This document shows positions 8,019 to 17,113 of a DNA stretch of 64,000 nt, piece after piece. How positions within the stretch are numbered: the stretch's first letter is position 1; every line of letters starts with the position of its first letter. A model generated the notes under the pieces. That model was not told the origin of the DNA. It did no database searches and worked only from the letters and a program-made list of their open reading frames with translations. Made by a program: the position numbers and the translations under genes. Origin of the DNA: Thiohalocapsa sp. ML1 (lineage in GTDB: Bacteria; Pseudomonadota; Gammaproteobacteria; Chromatiales; Chromatiaceae); the NCBI RefSeq assembly GCF_001469165.1, contig NZ_JABX01000013.1, forward strand, positions 62,001-126,000. The letters run 5' to 3'.

Positions 8019-8879
8019 CTACATCTCGAGCTGAACCCGGAGCTTGTTCATGGCGTTCTTTTCGATCTGGCGGATGCGCTCCGCCGACACGCCGAACTGC
8101 TGGGCGAGCTCGTGCAGGGTCTGCTTTTTCTCGCTCAGCCAGCGCTCGCGCAGGATGGTCTTGCTGCGCTCATCGAGGCCTTCCAGCGCCGCGAACAGCC
8201 GCTTGCGCTGGTGGGCGTCGGTGTCCTCGCGCTCGAGCTGTGTGGCGGGCTCCATGCGCATGTCGGGCAGGTAAGTGGACGGGGCGGACGGGCCCTCGTC
8301 GTCGTCGTCGTCGTGGCCGTCGAAGGCCATGTCATGGCTGGCGAGGCGTGACTCCATTTCGAGCACGGTCTCGGGTTTCACGCCCAAGTCCGCGGCGACG
8401 TCTTCGACCTCCTGCTTCGTGAACCAGCCGAGGCGCTTCTTGGCGCTGCGCAGGTTGAAGAACAGCTTGCGCTGGGCCTTGGTGGTGGCGACCTTCACGA
8501 TGCGCCAGTTACGCAGGATGTATTCGTGGATTTCGGCGCGAATCCAGTGCACGGCGAAGGACACCAGGCGCACGCCCACATCGGGCTCGAAGCGGCGCAC
8601 GGCCTTCATCAGGCCCACGGTGCCCTCCTGGATGAGGTCGGGCAGCGGCAACCCGTAACCCAGATAGCCGCGGGCGATGCGGATCACGAAGCGCAGGTGC
8701 GACAGCACCAGACGGCGGGCCGCGGTCATGTCGCCGTGGTCGCGCAGGCGCAGGGCCAGAGTGCGCTCCTCTTCCTGGGTCAGCACGGGGATCTGGTACG
8801 CGCTCGCGATGTAGGCGTCGATCGTGCCGGTTGACAGCGAGCCGATGTTGGCGATGTCGGTGGTGGTGGCGTCGGTCAT
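8019..8879 (-). CDS. rpoH: RNA polymerase sigma-32 factor RpoH
   Basis: This heat-shock sigma factor has 286 aa. Region 2 contains [19 protein letters not shown] and the -10 recognition helix [20 protein letters not shown]. It is followed by the RpoH box [15 protein letters not shown], which is diagnostic for sigma-32 and involved in FtsH/DnaK-mediated control. Region 4 at the C-terminus has the helix-turn-helix [20 protein letters not shown]. An acidic insert ([13 protein letters not shown]) separates regions 3 and 4. The length is normal. A sigma-70-type promoter lies directly upstream and a strong terminator follows, so it is monocistronic. Confidence 0.97.
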   Translation of the reverse strand: MTDATTTDIANIGSLSTGTIDAYIASAYQIPVLTQEEERTLALRLRDHGDMTAARRLVLSHLRFVIRIARGYLGYGLPLPDLIQEGTVGLMKAVRRFEPDVGVRLVSFAVHWIRAEIHEYILRNWRIVKVATTKAQRKLFFNLRSAKKRLGWFTKQEVEDVAADLGVKPETVLEMESRLASHDMAFDGHDDDDDEGPSAPSTYLPDMRMEPATQLEREDTDAHQRKRLFAALEGLDERSKTILRERWLSEKKQTLHELAQQFGVSAERIRQIEKNAMNKLRVQLEM

Positions 8880-8912
8880 GGCGTCTATACCTGAGTGAAA
8901 AGCTCTGAAATT

Positions 8913-8941
8913 ATGCTAACAAGCCAGAGCGGCTTTGACAA
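8913..8941 (-). promoter_or_regulatory. Sigma-70-type promoter of rpoH
   Basis: On the minus strand TTGTCA and TAGCAT are separated by exactly 17 bp, about 35 bp upstream of the rpoH ATG. The local sequence is AT-richer than its surroundings. The assignment rests on motif and position only. Confidence 0.55.
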
Positions 8942-9520
8942 CATTGCTCACCGGGTTTTCGAGCAGCTTTTGAACGGAAAGTTCCTGCGACAAGAGCTGG
9001 ACATTTCCGACTTCGATTCATGGTAATCAAAGCCTGGCCGCGCGCAACGCTTTTCGCGCGCCGCTACGTGGTTGTCCGACAAATGGTGCTTCTGCGGCTT
9101 CGTCCGGCGCTTGGCGAAAGCCGTTGGCTTAGCGTAACGCATGGGTAGTGCTAAGGAAAACGTCCATATGCACCGGTGCTCTTCTGGGTCGGAGCAACAC
9201 GCCGGGCGCCGGGTCGCGGCCGTGGCGGGGCATGGGCGTCGGCGCGGAGTCTCGTTGCTGAACCTGTTCACAGTCTTAGGCTTGGATGCGCTGGTGCGCG
9301 CGGATGTTCCGATGTCCGGGGCACGGATGCCGATGGGCTCGCCGCTGGGCAGCACAGGCGCCGCTACGCCAAATACCCGGTCACGCCCGCTGCAATGTCA
9401 GCCGTTGGCGTCCAAGCGGCCATGCAGTTGCGCAGGGTTGCGCCGATCCGGAGCCTGGCGCGCAATGACGCGGATGCTAAGATCCCGGTTCAATGTCTCC
9501 GCATCGTTTGGACCATCGAC
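8942..9520. other. Intergenic region without recognised feature
   Basis: This is the divergent spacer between rpoH (minus) and the ypfJ-like gene (plus). Apart from the rpoH promoter at its left edge I see no gene, repeat or RNA. The open frames in it have no recognisable composition. Confidence 0.5.
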
Positions 9521-10423
9521 ATGCGCTGGAGAACGGGCCGACGCAGCGACAACATCGAAGACCGGCGCGGCGTTCGGGCGGGCGCCGGAGGTGGCGTGCG
9601 GTCGCCGGTGGGGCGGCGCACGGCCGCGGGTGGCGGGCTCGGCCTGCTGCTCTTGCTCGTCCTGGGGCTGCTCTTCGGTGTCGACCCGGCGCTGCTGGTC
9701 GGTCTCACGGGCTCGATGCAGGAGCCGGACACGCGCCGCGAGGTCCCGGCCGGCTACGCCGGTCTGACCGCCGCGCGCCAGGATGAGCTCGCGGACTTCG
9801 TCTCCGTGGTGCTCGCCGACACCGAGGACACCTGGCGCGAGCTGTTCGCGGCGGGCGGCGCGCGCTATCGCGAGCCCAGGTTGGTGCTGTTCTCGGGCCA
9901 GGTGCGATCCGCCTGCGGTTTCGCCGAGGCCGCCGTCGGCCCCTTCTATTGTCCGGGGGACGAGAAGGTCTACATCGACTTGTCCTTCTACGACGACCTG
10001 AAGCACCGTTTCAAGGCCCCGGGCGACTTCGCTCAGGCCTATGTCATCGCGCACGAGGTGGGCCATCATGTGCAGAACCTGCTCGGCATCTCGCCGGAGG
10101 TCAGCCGCGCCCAGCGCGCCGCTGGCCGCGCAGAGTCGAACCGCCTGTCCGTGATGCTGGAGTTGCAGGCGGACTGTTTCGCCGGGGTTTGGGCGCACCA
10201 CGCGGACCGGGACCGGAGCATCCTGGAGCAGGGCGACATCGAAGAGGGCCTGAACGCGGCGGCGCAGATCGGCGACGACCGCATGCAGCGCCGTTCCGCC
10301 GGCTTCGTGGTGCCGGACAGCTTCACCCACGGCAGCAGCGAGCAGCGCGTGCGCTGGTTTCGGCGCGGATTGCAAAGCGGCAGCATGCAGGGCTGCAACA
10401 GCTTCGAGGCGGCGCGGCTGTGA
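9521..10423 (+). CDS. ypfJ: YpfJ-family putative neutral zinc metallopeptidase
   Basis: This 300-residue protein starts at the ATG that gives the conserved family N-terminus MRWRTGRRSDNIEDRRG. A single membrane segment at about residues 38-62 (GGGLGLLLLLVLGLLFGVDPALLV) anchors a domain facing the periplasm. The zinc-binding motif HEVGHH is at residues 178-183, and the third ligand is expected in LELQADCFAGVWAHH. Conserved cysteines occur in RSACGFAEAAVGPFYCPGD. Length and order match the family (PF04228). The physiological substrate is unknown. Confidence 0.9.
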   Translation: MRWRTGRRSDNIEDRRGVRAGAGGGVRSPVGRRTAAGGGLGLLLLLVLGLLFGVDPALLVGLTGSMQEPDTRREVPAGYAGLTAARQDELADFVSVVLADTEDTWRELFAAGGARYREPRLVLFSGQVRSACGFAEAAVGPFYCPGDEKVYIDLSFYDDLKHRFKAPGDFAQAYVIAHEVGHHVQNLLGISPEVSRAQRAAGRAESNRLSVMLELQADCFAGVWAHHADRDRSILEQGDIEEGLNAAAQIGDDRMQRRSAGFVVPDSFTHGSSEQRVRWFRRGLQSGSMQGCNSFEAARL

Positions 10424-10495
10424 CGCGGTGCGCCCCGGGCAAGCAGGCGCATGACCGAGGCGCGGCGGCGTTGGCCTGAGCCGGGATGCACTGGG

Positions 10496-11578
10496 ATGCC
10501 CTCGCTGATCTACAGGCCCGGTACTCCCCATGAGCGACGCTTCGAGCTCGGCATCGGCCTGAACAGCGTCGGGCGCAACCGCGACAACCAGGTGTGGCTG
10601 AACCGGGCCGACGTGTCGCGCCGCCACGCCGAGATCGCCGTGACGCCCGAGCGGGTCCTGCTGAAGGATCTTGGCAGCAGCAATCACTGTTACGTGAACG
10701 ACCGCAAGGTCAAGCTCGTTGAGCTCGCGGACGGCGACGAAGTGCGCTTCAGCAGCGTCAGGCTGCGCTTCCAGGCGGAGGACAATCCGGATTCCAGCGC
10801 TGCTCGGCGCGAGAGCGCCGGCGATGCCGTCGCGTCGGTTGCCGCGGTCAGCTCGGTGCGGGAACGCGCCCGTGCCGCCCCGCTGGATGGCGCCGAGTCC
10901 AAGGCGCCGGCGGCAAGCATGTCAGCCGGCAGCGCCGCGCCGGAGTCGCTGTTGCGAGAGCCCGCGAGCTGGACCGGCGATCGGCGCCTGCTGCGGCTCA
11001 AGCTCCTGCTGGAGGCGGCAAATCGCCTGGCGGAGCCTTCCGGTGTGGCGGTCCGCATGGGCAAGGCACTGGATCTGGTGATGCAGTTCCTGGACGTGGA
11101 CCAGGCCGCGGTGCTTGAACAGGGGCCGGCCGGTGCAACCCAGGCGACGCCGCCAGTGCGCGTATTGGCGGTCCGATCGCGGGTCGGCGATGCCGGGGGC
11201 GATGGCGCTGTGTTCCATGATCCGGCGCTCGTGGCCGCGAGCATTGCGCAGGGGCGACCGGAGGTCCGAGTCCACGAACCCCTCGATGTCGCCCTCGGCG
11301 TGCATGTGGCGTGCGCGGTGCCGCTTGGCCCGGCGGCTGCCGATGCGGTCCTGTACGTTGACAGCCCAAGCGCGCCGACGCGCTACGCCGACGCGGACAT
11401 CGAGCTGATTGCGGACCTGGCGGCCCAGTTCGGTATCGCGCTCGCCAACGCGCGGGCGCTCGATGCGCTGCGGGCCGACGACGGGGACCTCGCCGGCTTC
11501 GACGCGATCGAGTCCGGTCCGTCATCGGCCGAGCCGCCGCCGGTTTCGATCGTGGACGGCTCATCCGATCTGAGCTGA
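10496..11578 (+). CDS. FHA-GAF domain signalling protein
   Basis: The ATG at 10496 is preferred over an upstream one at 10451 because the FHA fold begins at once (MPSLIYRPGTPHERRFELG). Residues 20-90 form the FHA domain with the phosphothreonine-binding signatures SVGRNRDN, VSRRHAEI and DLGSSNHCYVN. A linker rich in Ala and Ser follows. Residues 150-345 form a GAF-like domain, ending with the typical helix DADIELIADLAAQFGIALANA. It likely binds phosphorylated partners and a small ligand. No output domain (cyclase, kinase, HTH) is present. It is 360 aa long and stands alone downstream of ypfJ. Confidence 0.85.
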   Translation: MPSLIYRPGTPHERRFELGIGLNSVGRNRDNQVWLNRADVSRRHAEIAVTPERVLLKDLGSSNHCYVNDRKVKLVELADGDEVRFSSVRLRFQAEDNPDSSAARRESAGDAVASVAAVSSVRERARAAPLDGAESKAPAASMSAGSAAPESLLREPASWTGDRRLLRLKLLLEAANRLAEPSGVAVRMGKALDLVMQFLDVDQAAVLEQGPAGATQATPPVRVLAVRSRVGDAGGDGAVFHDPALVAASIAQGRPEVRVHEPLDVALGVHVACAVPLGPAAADAVLYVDSPSAPTRYADADIELIADLAAQFGIALANARALDALRADDGDLAGFDAIESGPSSAEPPPVSIVDGSSDLS

Positions 11579-11654
11579 AGGCACGACGGCTGTAACGGCA
11601 TCAGGAATCGGTCAAGAACAAACTGATACCCCTCCCGTCCCCCACGCTCACGTT

Positions 11655-11725
11655 CAGCCCCCGCTTCGTCGGGATCGGGATCGAAATCGGGATCGAAATC
11701 GAAACCCCGCCCCTAACCGCGTCAC
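11655..11725. repeat. GATCGAAATC hexamer repeat
   Basis: Tandem GGGATC/GAAATC hexamers are followed by a CCCGCCCCTAACCGCG tail. The same combination (GAAATC units, then CTAACCGCG) occurs at about 780-820, and the hexamers occur again at 17010-17042. It fills the short gap between the FHA protein gene and trpE, which converge. Confidence 0.75.
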
Positions 11726-11774
11726 GCCCAAGCGCACATCACCACTGCGACTCCCCGCGGCGACCCTCCAGCCT

Positions 11775-13271
11775 TCAGTCCTCGCCAACGCAGGGATAGC
11801 GCTCGATGCCCGCCTCGGCCATGGCCACGGCGCGGAACACGGCGCGGCCCTTGTTCATGGTCTCCTGCCATTCCAGCTCCGGCACCGAGTCGGCAACGAC
11901 GCCGGCCCCCGCCTGGATGTGCAGCGTGCCGTTCTGGATGACCGCGGTGCGGATCGCAATCGCCGTGTCCATGTTGCCGTTGAAGGCCAGATAACCGACG
12001 GCGCCGGAGTAGATGCCGCGCTTGACGGGCTCCAGCTCGTCGATGATCTCCATGGCGCGGATCTTCGGCGCGCCCGACACGGTGCCGGCCGGGAAGGTGG
12101 CCTTGAGTACGTCGATGGCGCTCATGCCGGGTGCGAGCTCGCCGACGACGTTGCTCACGATGTGCATCACGTGCGAGTAGCGCTCCACGATCATCCGGTC
12201 CGTGACGGAGACGCTGCCGGTCTTGGCGACGCGCCCGCAGTCGTTGCGGCCGAGATCAATGAGCATCAAGTGCTCGGCCAGCTCCTTCGGGTCCGCGAGC
12301 AGCTCCGCCTCCAGCGCCTTGTCCTCGTCTTCCGTGTAGCCGCGCCGGCGGGTGCCGGCGATGGGGCGCACCGTGACCACGCCGTCTTCGAGCCGGGTCA
12401 GGATCTCCGGCGAGGAGCCGACGATCTGAAACCCGTCCAGGTCCAGAAAGTACATGTACGGCGACGGGTTCAGCCCGCGCAGCGCCCGGTACAGGTCCAG
12501 CGGACGGGCCTGGAACGGGATGCTGAGCCGCTGCGACAGCACCACCTGCATGCAGTCGCCGGCGAGAATGTAGTCCTTGATGCGGCGGACGGCGGCCTCG
12601 AAGCCGGCTTGGCTGAACCCGGACACGAAGTCCGTCTCCCGCACCGAGCGCCCGCCCGCGAGCGGGTCCCGTGGCGCACCGCGCTGCATCTTCGCCACCA
12701 GCGCGTCGATGCGCGCCTGGCCCGTGGCGGTACTGTCGCCGGCCTCCGGGTCCAGGTGGACGATCATGTAGATGCGCCCGCGCAGGTTGTCGAAGACGAC
12801 GACCTCTTCGGACAGCATCAATAGGATGTCCGGCGCGCCCATCTGGTCCGGGTTCGGGCAGTGCGCGAGCTTGGGCTCGATGTAGCGCACCGTGTCGTAG
12901 CCGAAATAGCCCACCAGCCCACCCGCGAAGCGCGGCATGTCCGGGTGCTCGGCGACGCGGTAGCGGGCCTGGAACTGCTCGATCCAGGCGAGCGGGTCGT
13001 CGGTTTCGGCCTCCTCCACGACGGCACCGTCGCGCTCGATGACCACGCGCTGCCCGTACACCTTGAGCACCGTGCGCGCCGGCAGGCCGATGATGGAATA
13101 GCGGCCCCACTTCTCGCCGCCCTGCACGGACTCGAAGAGATAGGAATAGCGCCCGGCGGCGAGCTTCAGATAGCAGCTAAGGGGGGTGTCGAGGTCGGCC
13201 AAGACCTCGCAGACGAAGGGGATGCGGTTGTGGCCCTGGCGCACCAGGGCGGCGAAGTTCTCAGGGGTCAT
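11775..13271 (-). CDS. trpE: Anthranilate synthase component I
   Basis: TrpE (498 aa) converts chorismate plus ammonia (from TrpG) to anthranilate, the first step of tryptophan synthesis. The start [19 protein letters not shown] was chosen at 13271. The N-terminal tryptophan-binding region includes [20 protein letters not shown]. The chorismate-binding domain carries [44 protein letters not shown] and [18 protein letters not shown]. It lies downstream of gph on the same strand, the gph-trpE order found in many gammaproteobacteria. The usual trpG partner is not within the window next to it. Confidence 0.96.
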   Translation of the reverse strand: MTPENFAALVRQGHNRIPFVCEVLADLDTPLSCYLKLAAGRYSYLFESVQGGEKWGRYSIIGLPARTVLKVYGQRVVIERDGAVVEEAETDDPLAWIEQFQARYRVAEHPDMPRFAGGLVGYFGYDTVRYIEPKLAHCPNPDQMGAPDILLMLSEEVVVFDNLRGRIYMIVHLDPEAGDSTATGQARIDALVAKMQRGAPRDPLAGGRSVRETDFVSGFSQAGFEAAVRRIKDYILAGDCMQVVLSQRLSIPFQARPLDLYRALRGLNPSPYMYFLDLDGFQIVGSSPEILTRLEDGVVTVRPIAGTRRRGYTEDEDKALEAELLADPKELAEHLMLIDLGRNDCGRVAKTGSVSVTDRMIVERYSHVMHIVSNVVGELAPGMSAIDVLKATFPAGTVSGAPKIRAMEIIDELEPVKRGIYSGAVGYLAFNGNMDTAIAIRTAVIQNGTLHIQAGAGVVADSVPELEWQETMNKGRAVFRAVAMAEAGIERYPCVGED

Positions 13272-13470
13272 GACAGGCACTCCAAAGGGTGCAGATCCGC
13301 GGGTACGAACGCAGGCTGAGAGCGTCAGCCCCGCCATCGCTTCCCGGGTTGCATCGCTCGCTTGGAGTGCGTCATCTGCTGCATGCTGAGCTCATCCGCG
13401 CTGGTGCGGGGCGGCGCTGCCCCGCGCGGGCGCCATCGTAGCGTCGTGCGCACTTGCGCGAAACCCGCAG

Positions 13471-14157
13471 TTAAGCCGCGTTTGCCACGAGCAGCCCGTC
13501 GAGCTCCGCAAGGGCGTCGATGACCGCGTCCGGCGCGGCCTCGCGGATGTCCTGTCCATGGTTGTAGCCATAGCTGACGCAGACCACCGGAAAGCCCGCG
13601 GCGCGCGCCGCCTTCACGTCGCTGATGGAGTCGCCGACCATCAGCGCCGCCGCCGGCGCCACGCCGAAGTGCTCGGCAGCATGCAGCAGCGGCAGCGGAC
13701 TCGGCTTCTTCTCCGGCAGCGTGTCGCCGCTGATGATGACGCCGAACCGGTCCGCGACGCCCAGCGCCGCGAGCAGCGGCTCCGTGAAGCACGCGGCCTT
13801 GTTCGTCACGCAACCGAGCTTGAGCCCGCGGGCGGCCAGCGCATCGAGCCCCTCGCGCACGCCCGGATAGAGCCGCGAGCGCTCACCGTTGTGCGCCGCA
13901 TACAGCGCCAGAAAGATCGGATAGGCGCGCTCGTAGTCGGCCGGCTCCGGCTCGCCGTCGAGCGCGCCGATCAGCGCGCGCTTCACCAGCCGCTCGACGC
14001 CGTTGCCGACCCAGTCGCGCACCGCCGCCTCGCCGCGCGGCGGGCGGTCCAGTGCCGCCATCATCGCATCGACGCTGCGGGTGAGGTCCGGGACGCTGTC
14101 CACCAGCGTGCCGTCCAGGTCGATCAGGACCATCTCTGGATCGAATGCGTGCGTCAT
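13471..14157 (-). CDS. gph: Phosphoglycolate phosphatase
   Basis: This HAD-superfamily hydrolase (228 aa) dephosphorylates 2-phosphoglycolate from DNA repair or Rubisco oxygenation. Motif I is LIDLDGTLVDS, with the nucleophile and acid/base aspartates near the N-terminus. The cap contains DWVGNGVERLVKRAL. Motif III is the lysine in EKKPSPLP and motif IV is MVGDSISDVKAARAA. The length is that of Gph, and the position upstream of trpE supports the specific name over a generic HAD phosphatase. Confidence 0.92.
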   Translation of the reverse strand: MTHAFDPEMVLIDLDGTLVDSVPDLTRSVDAMMAALDRPPRGEAAVRDWVGNGVERLVKRALIGALDGEPEPADYERAYPIFLALYAAHNGERSRLYPGVREGLDALAARGLKLGCVTNKAACFTEPLLAALGVADRFGVIISGDTLPEKKPSPLPLLHAAEHFGVAPAAALMVGDSISDVKAARAAGFPVVCVSYGYNHGQDIREAAPDAVIDALAELDGLLVANAA

Positions 14158-14322
14158 GCGGTTGCTGCTCCGGGGGAGGTTTGGCCGGGGGGGGCAAGTT
14201 AGGCGAAGGGACGGCTAACGGTAGTCCACGCCCGTCGCCGGGGCAACCGTTCGATGGTGGTCACGCTGCCGTCGTGCGTCGCTCAGCGCCCGCGCCGCTG
14301 GGCGGACTGCGGCGAGAGCGCA

Positions 14323-14430
14323 TAGAATTGAGGCAACTAGAATTGAGGCAACTAGAATCGAGGCAACTAGAATCGCGGAAACTAGAATCGCGCCAACTAG
14401 AATCGCGGCAACTAGAATCGCGCCAACCAG
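14323..14430. repeat. 15-bp tandem repeat (AACTAGAATCGCGGC)
   Basis: Seven consecutive 15-bp units differ by one or two bases (GAATTGAGGCAACTA, GAATCGCGGCAACTA and so on). Because the unit is a multiple of three, every frame gives a pentapeptide repeat, but there is no start codon, domain or ribosome-binding site to make it a pentapeptide-repeat gene. It lies in the 14158-15311 region, which otherwise contains two decayed genes. Confidence 0.85.
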
Positions 14431-14501
14431 GGCCGGGATGGACCAAATTAATCTCTCCATCGAGGCGTTTCGGCAATACGCGGCAAAGCGTGTTCCGTCC
14501 C

Positions 14502-14666
14502 TCAGTCGCGCGTTGACTCATGCCTCGCCACGAAATCAATTCCGCGGTCATCAAATTCTGTGTCGTAAACCTGAAATCCATACATCGTGAGCTCGATTTA
14601 TACAAAGTACTCAGCAAACGCTCCAAGTTGCTGCTTGTTCAGGGCGCTCCATTGAAATCTTGGCAT
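14502..14666 (-). pseudogene. Decayed PD-(D/E)XK-like gene with a premature stop
   Basis: On the minus strand the frame reads PRFQWSALNKQQLGAFAEYF, then V, then TAA, then IELTMYGFQVYDTEFDDRGI, then DFVARHEST, ending at 14502. The segment has the look of the small PD-(D/E)XK-type proteins that begin with an LNKQQLGxxxEYxVKxE helix and continue VYxxExDDxGIDFVxR. The in-frame TAA stands where a lysine codon (AAA) would be expected, and the catalytic QVK part is missing at the 3' end. The segment is AT-richer than the surrounding DNA. The family call is from pattern recognition. Confidence 0.55.
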
Positions 14667-14708
14667 AGCTTCGGCAATATCCGCCCGCGCAGGAAGTGTG
14701 TTGGCTAA

Positions 14709-15112
14709 TTATGACCCATGACCGACACCGATCCTGTGCCAAGCCTCCTTGAACTCTGGAATGTCGGCCTTGATCATCGTACCGGCCGCGATGACCCTAG
14801 GTTCTGCTCGTGACACCGCTCCTGCGGTGTCACGCGCTCTTCGCGCTCTGCGCCCCGCGGGGTGTGACGGGGCGACGAGGTCGGCAGCGGCCGTGGGACA
14901 GCGATCGCGGCGTGTGGGCGCGGAGCGCCGGGAGGCGGTGACACCGCGGCAGCGGTGTCACCAGAGAGAGCCAGTCGTGTCTTGTTGTAGGCAATGATAT
15001 CAATGCCCCTAGCGTTCCGTGCTGTTGGCATAACGTTCCAGCCCATCCGCGACAGCATATAGCATGCGTAGTCTATGCCGATGTTTCCTGTCACTTGCGG
15101 TTCTAGCTTCAT
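14709..15112 (-). pseudogene. Hypothetical gene interrupted by a hairpin repeat element
   Basis: The 5' part (from ATG at 15112) encodes MKLEPQVTGNIGIDYACYML, then SRMGWNVMPTARNARGIDII, then AYN. This is the N-terminus of a small conserved PD-(D/E)XK-like protein. About 150 bp of repeat (14805-14965) follow, and then a C-terminal piece, IKADIPEFKEAWHRIGVGHG, ends at 14709. The middle of the gene, with the QVKAL-type catalytic strand, is missing and has been replaced by the repeat. It is adjacent to a second decayed gene of similar type. Confidence 0.6.
14805..14965. repeat. GTGACACCGC hairpin element
   Basis: Two perfect 10-bp palindromes bound the element. One is GTGACACCGC-TCCT-GCGGTGTCAC at 14810-14833, and the other is GTGACACCGC-GGCA-GCGGTGTCAC at about 14938-14961. 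A third copy of the hairpin, in the opposite sense of its flank (GCTC/GAGC), is at 27625-27647. The element has inserted into, or replaced the middle of, a hypothetical gene. Confidence 0.7.
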
Positions 15113-15152
15113 GCGGTGGTTGGTTGGCAAACGCAGTGTCGTGGCTTCGCCT

Positions 15153-15243
15153 TAGACCGACGAGTCGTGCCCATTCGCTCTCGAAACCGACGCCCCGTCG
15201 AAACTCGACTCATCTGCAAGCATCTGGCGCCGTCAAGCAATCT
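15153..15243 (+). repeat. Composite dispersed repeat, copy C (without heptamer array)
   Basis: It carries TTAGACCGACGAGTCGTGC, which is also at 16987 and partly at 5842. It is followed at 15197-15243 by the 46-bp block shared with 4445-4487 and 5966-6011 (core GACTCATCTGCAAGC, then CGCCGTCAAGCAATCT). The fold-back GGCCGAG array found in copies A and B is missing here. Confidence 0.7.
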
Positions 15244-15311
15244 CGGCCCGGGCGACCGCCGCGCGGCCCGTGTCGGTCAACCCCGCCGACCCCGCCGACG
15301 CGCCGACAGCG

Positions 15312-16940
15312 TCATGCCGAGGACGAGGACGCCCGGGCGGTGGGCTCGTCTGGCAGCAGTGTATCGTGCGAGAGCTCGGCACACACGTGCTGCGCCAAGC
15401 CGGCGCCGGCCTCGGCGTACAGGTTGAAGACCTGATGCACGCCGACGGCGCGCAGCGCCGCTTCGTCGTCCGGGAACTTCGCGATGGCGCCGATGCTGCC
15501 CGTGAAGCCCTCCTTTAGCAGATGCTCGGCGGCGAAGACGTTTTCCTCCGCTTGCGGCATCGCGAGCAGCACCAGCTTGATGTGGCCGTCGTCCAGATGC
15601 AGGCGGTGCCAGAAGTCGGCGTCGGTGGCCGACCCGAGCACGACGTTGCGTCCCGCTTGCTGCTGCCGGTCCACGTTGTCCGGGTCGGCGTCGATGCCGA
15701 CGGGGTTGAGCCCCCGGTCGCGCTGCAAAAAGTCATAGGCGCCGATACCGACGCGGCCCATGCCGACGATCATCACGTCCGCATCGCCGGGGTCGATCTC
15801 CAGCTCGGCGTCGATGCGCCGGCGCCGCTCCTGGCGCCTGAGGCGGTTGCTGAACAGCTCGTAGATGACGTGGGAGCGGTCATTGAGCGGCGAGGCGATG
15901 ACGAAGGACAGCGCCACAGTGATGGCGGCAATGGCGAGCCAGTCCGCCGTGAGCCAGCCGTTGCGCGTGGCCACGGCCGCGACGATGAGCCCGAACTCGC
16001 TGTAGTTGAACAGCGCCAGCGCACCGAGCAGCGCCGTGCGTGCGCGCAGCCGAAAGGCCAGCAGCAGTTGCTCGTACAGGAAGCCCTTCAGCAGCAGGAG
16101 CACGAGCAGCACCAGCACCACGGGCGCCATGTCCAGGCTCGGCATCGCCGTCAGGCCGATGCTGAGGAAGAAGCCCACCAGGAACAGGTCCTTGAGCCCG
16201 AGCAGGGCCTTCGATAGCTCGCCGGACTTCGGGTGCGAGGCCAGCATGACCCCGAGCAGCAGCGCACCCAGGTCGCCCTTCACGTCCACGAGCTTGAACA
16301 GCTCCGCCCCGCCAAGGCCCAGCGTCAGGCCGAACAACAGCAGCAGCTCGCCGTGCCCGGCGCGCTCGAAGAGCCAGTTCAGCACCGGCCGCGCGAACAG
16401 GAGCGCGAGCAGCAGCAGCGCCCAGGGCGACGGCACCTTGCCCGCCGAGAAGGCCAGGAACAGCACCGCCGCCAGGTCCTGCATGATCAGGATGCCGATG
16501 GCGATGGTGCCGTAGAGCGAGGTCATCTCACCCTTTTCCTCCAGCACCTTCACGGCGAACACAGTGCTTGAGAAGCTGAGCGCGAAGGCCAGCACCAGCG
16601 CCGCGCCGAGGTCGATGTCCGCCAGGTAGGGCAGGCCGAGCTGGGCCTCGGCAAGCAGCAGCGGCACGAACAGCGCCGCCACCGCGACCATGTGCAGCGA
16701 GGCGACGCCCCACACCTGCGGCGCCGCCAGGCTCTTCAGTTTCAGCTTGAGCCCGATGGTGAAGAGCAGCAGCGTGACGCCGAGCTCCGACAGTGCCTCG
16801 ATGACTGGGCCCTCCTCGGCACCCAGGCCGTGCAGCACGAAGCCGGCCAGGAGATACCCCACGAGCGGCGGCAGCCCCTGCTGCTTGGCGATCAGGCCGG
16901 CGGCGAAGGCAATGGCGATCCAGGTGATGGCGTCGTACAT
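15312..16940 (-). CDS. CPA2-family cation/proton antiporter with RCK (TrkA-N) domain
   Basis: This 542-residue inner-membrane protein is of the KefB/KefC/YbaL type. Residues 1-385 form about 12 membrane helices, beginning ITWIAIAFAAGLIAKQQGLP and including GVTLLLFTIGLKLKL and FALSFSSTVFAVKVLEEKGE. Residues 405-525 form the nucleotide-binding RCK_N domain with DVMIVGMGRVGIGAYDFL. The domain order matches K+/H+ (or Na+/H+) antiporters gated by NAD(H) or glutathione adducts. A second CPA2 antiporter lies at 19426. No KefF/KefG ancillary subunit is adjacent. Ion specificity cannot be read from the sequence. Confidence 0.88.
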   Translation of the reverse strand: MYDAITWIAIAFAAGLIAKQQGLPPLVGYLLAGFVLHGLGAEEGPVIEALSELGVTLLLFTIGLKLKLKSLAAPQVWGVASLHMVAVAALFVPLLLAEAQLGLPYLADIDLGAALVLAFALSFSSTVFAVKVLEEKGEMTSLYGTIAIGILIMQDLAAVLFLAFSAGKVPSPWALLLLALLFARPVLNWLFERAGHGELLLLFGLTLGLGGAELFKLVDVKGDLGALLLGVMLASHPKSGELSKALLGLKDLFLVGFFLSIGLTAMPSLDMAPVVLVLLVLLLLKGFLYEQLLLAFRLRARTALLGALALFNYSEFGLIVAAVATRNGWLTADWLAIAAITVALSFVIASPLNDRSHVIYELFSNRLRRQERRRRIDAELEIDPGDADVMIVGMGRVGIGAYDFLQRDRGLNPVGIDADPDNVDRQQQAGRNVVLGSATDADFWHRLHLDDGHIKLVLLAMPQAEENVFAAEHLLKEGFTGSIGAIAKFPDDEAALRAVGVHQVFNLYAEAGAGLAQHVCAELSHDTLLPDEPTARASSSSA

Positions 16941-16969
16941 CGACGGGGAAGCTCCTCAGCGGATAAGCA

Positions 16970-17113
16970 CTAGCGAGGCAGAGCCTCAGACCGACGAGTC
17001 GTGCTCGTCGCTATCGAAATCGAAATCCAAATCGAAATCGAACCGATCCGGACAAGGGCCGAGGGCCGAGGGCCGATGAGCGCTCCCTTGGCCCTCGGCC
17101 CTCGGCCCTTCCC
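16970..17113. repeat. Composite intergenic repeat (GAGGCAGAG block, GAAATC hexamers, GGCCGAG array)
   Basis: It begins CTAGCGAGGCAGAGCCTCAG (shared with 5826), runs through GACGAGTCGTGC, then five GAAATC-type hexamers (17009-17042), and then a fold-back GGCCGAG/GGCCCTC array (17053-17113). Together with the short leader of the next gene it fills 16941-17285. No gene is visible. Confidence 0.8.

Noticed and set aside
10451-10495. Longer N-terminus for the FHA-GAF protein
   Set aside because: The extra 15 residues (Arg/Pro-rich) precede the conserved FHA start and have no ribosome-binding site.
13272-13470. trp attenuator between gph and trpE
   Set aside because: A GC-rich hairpin is visible at about 13408-13428, but I found no Trp-rich leader peptide or T-run, so no attenuator can be supported.
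14323-14430. Direct repeats resembling a CRISPR array
   Set aside because: The 15-bp units are contiguous with no unique spacers and there is no cas gene in the window.
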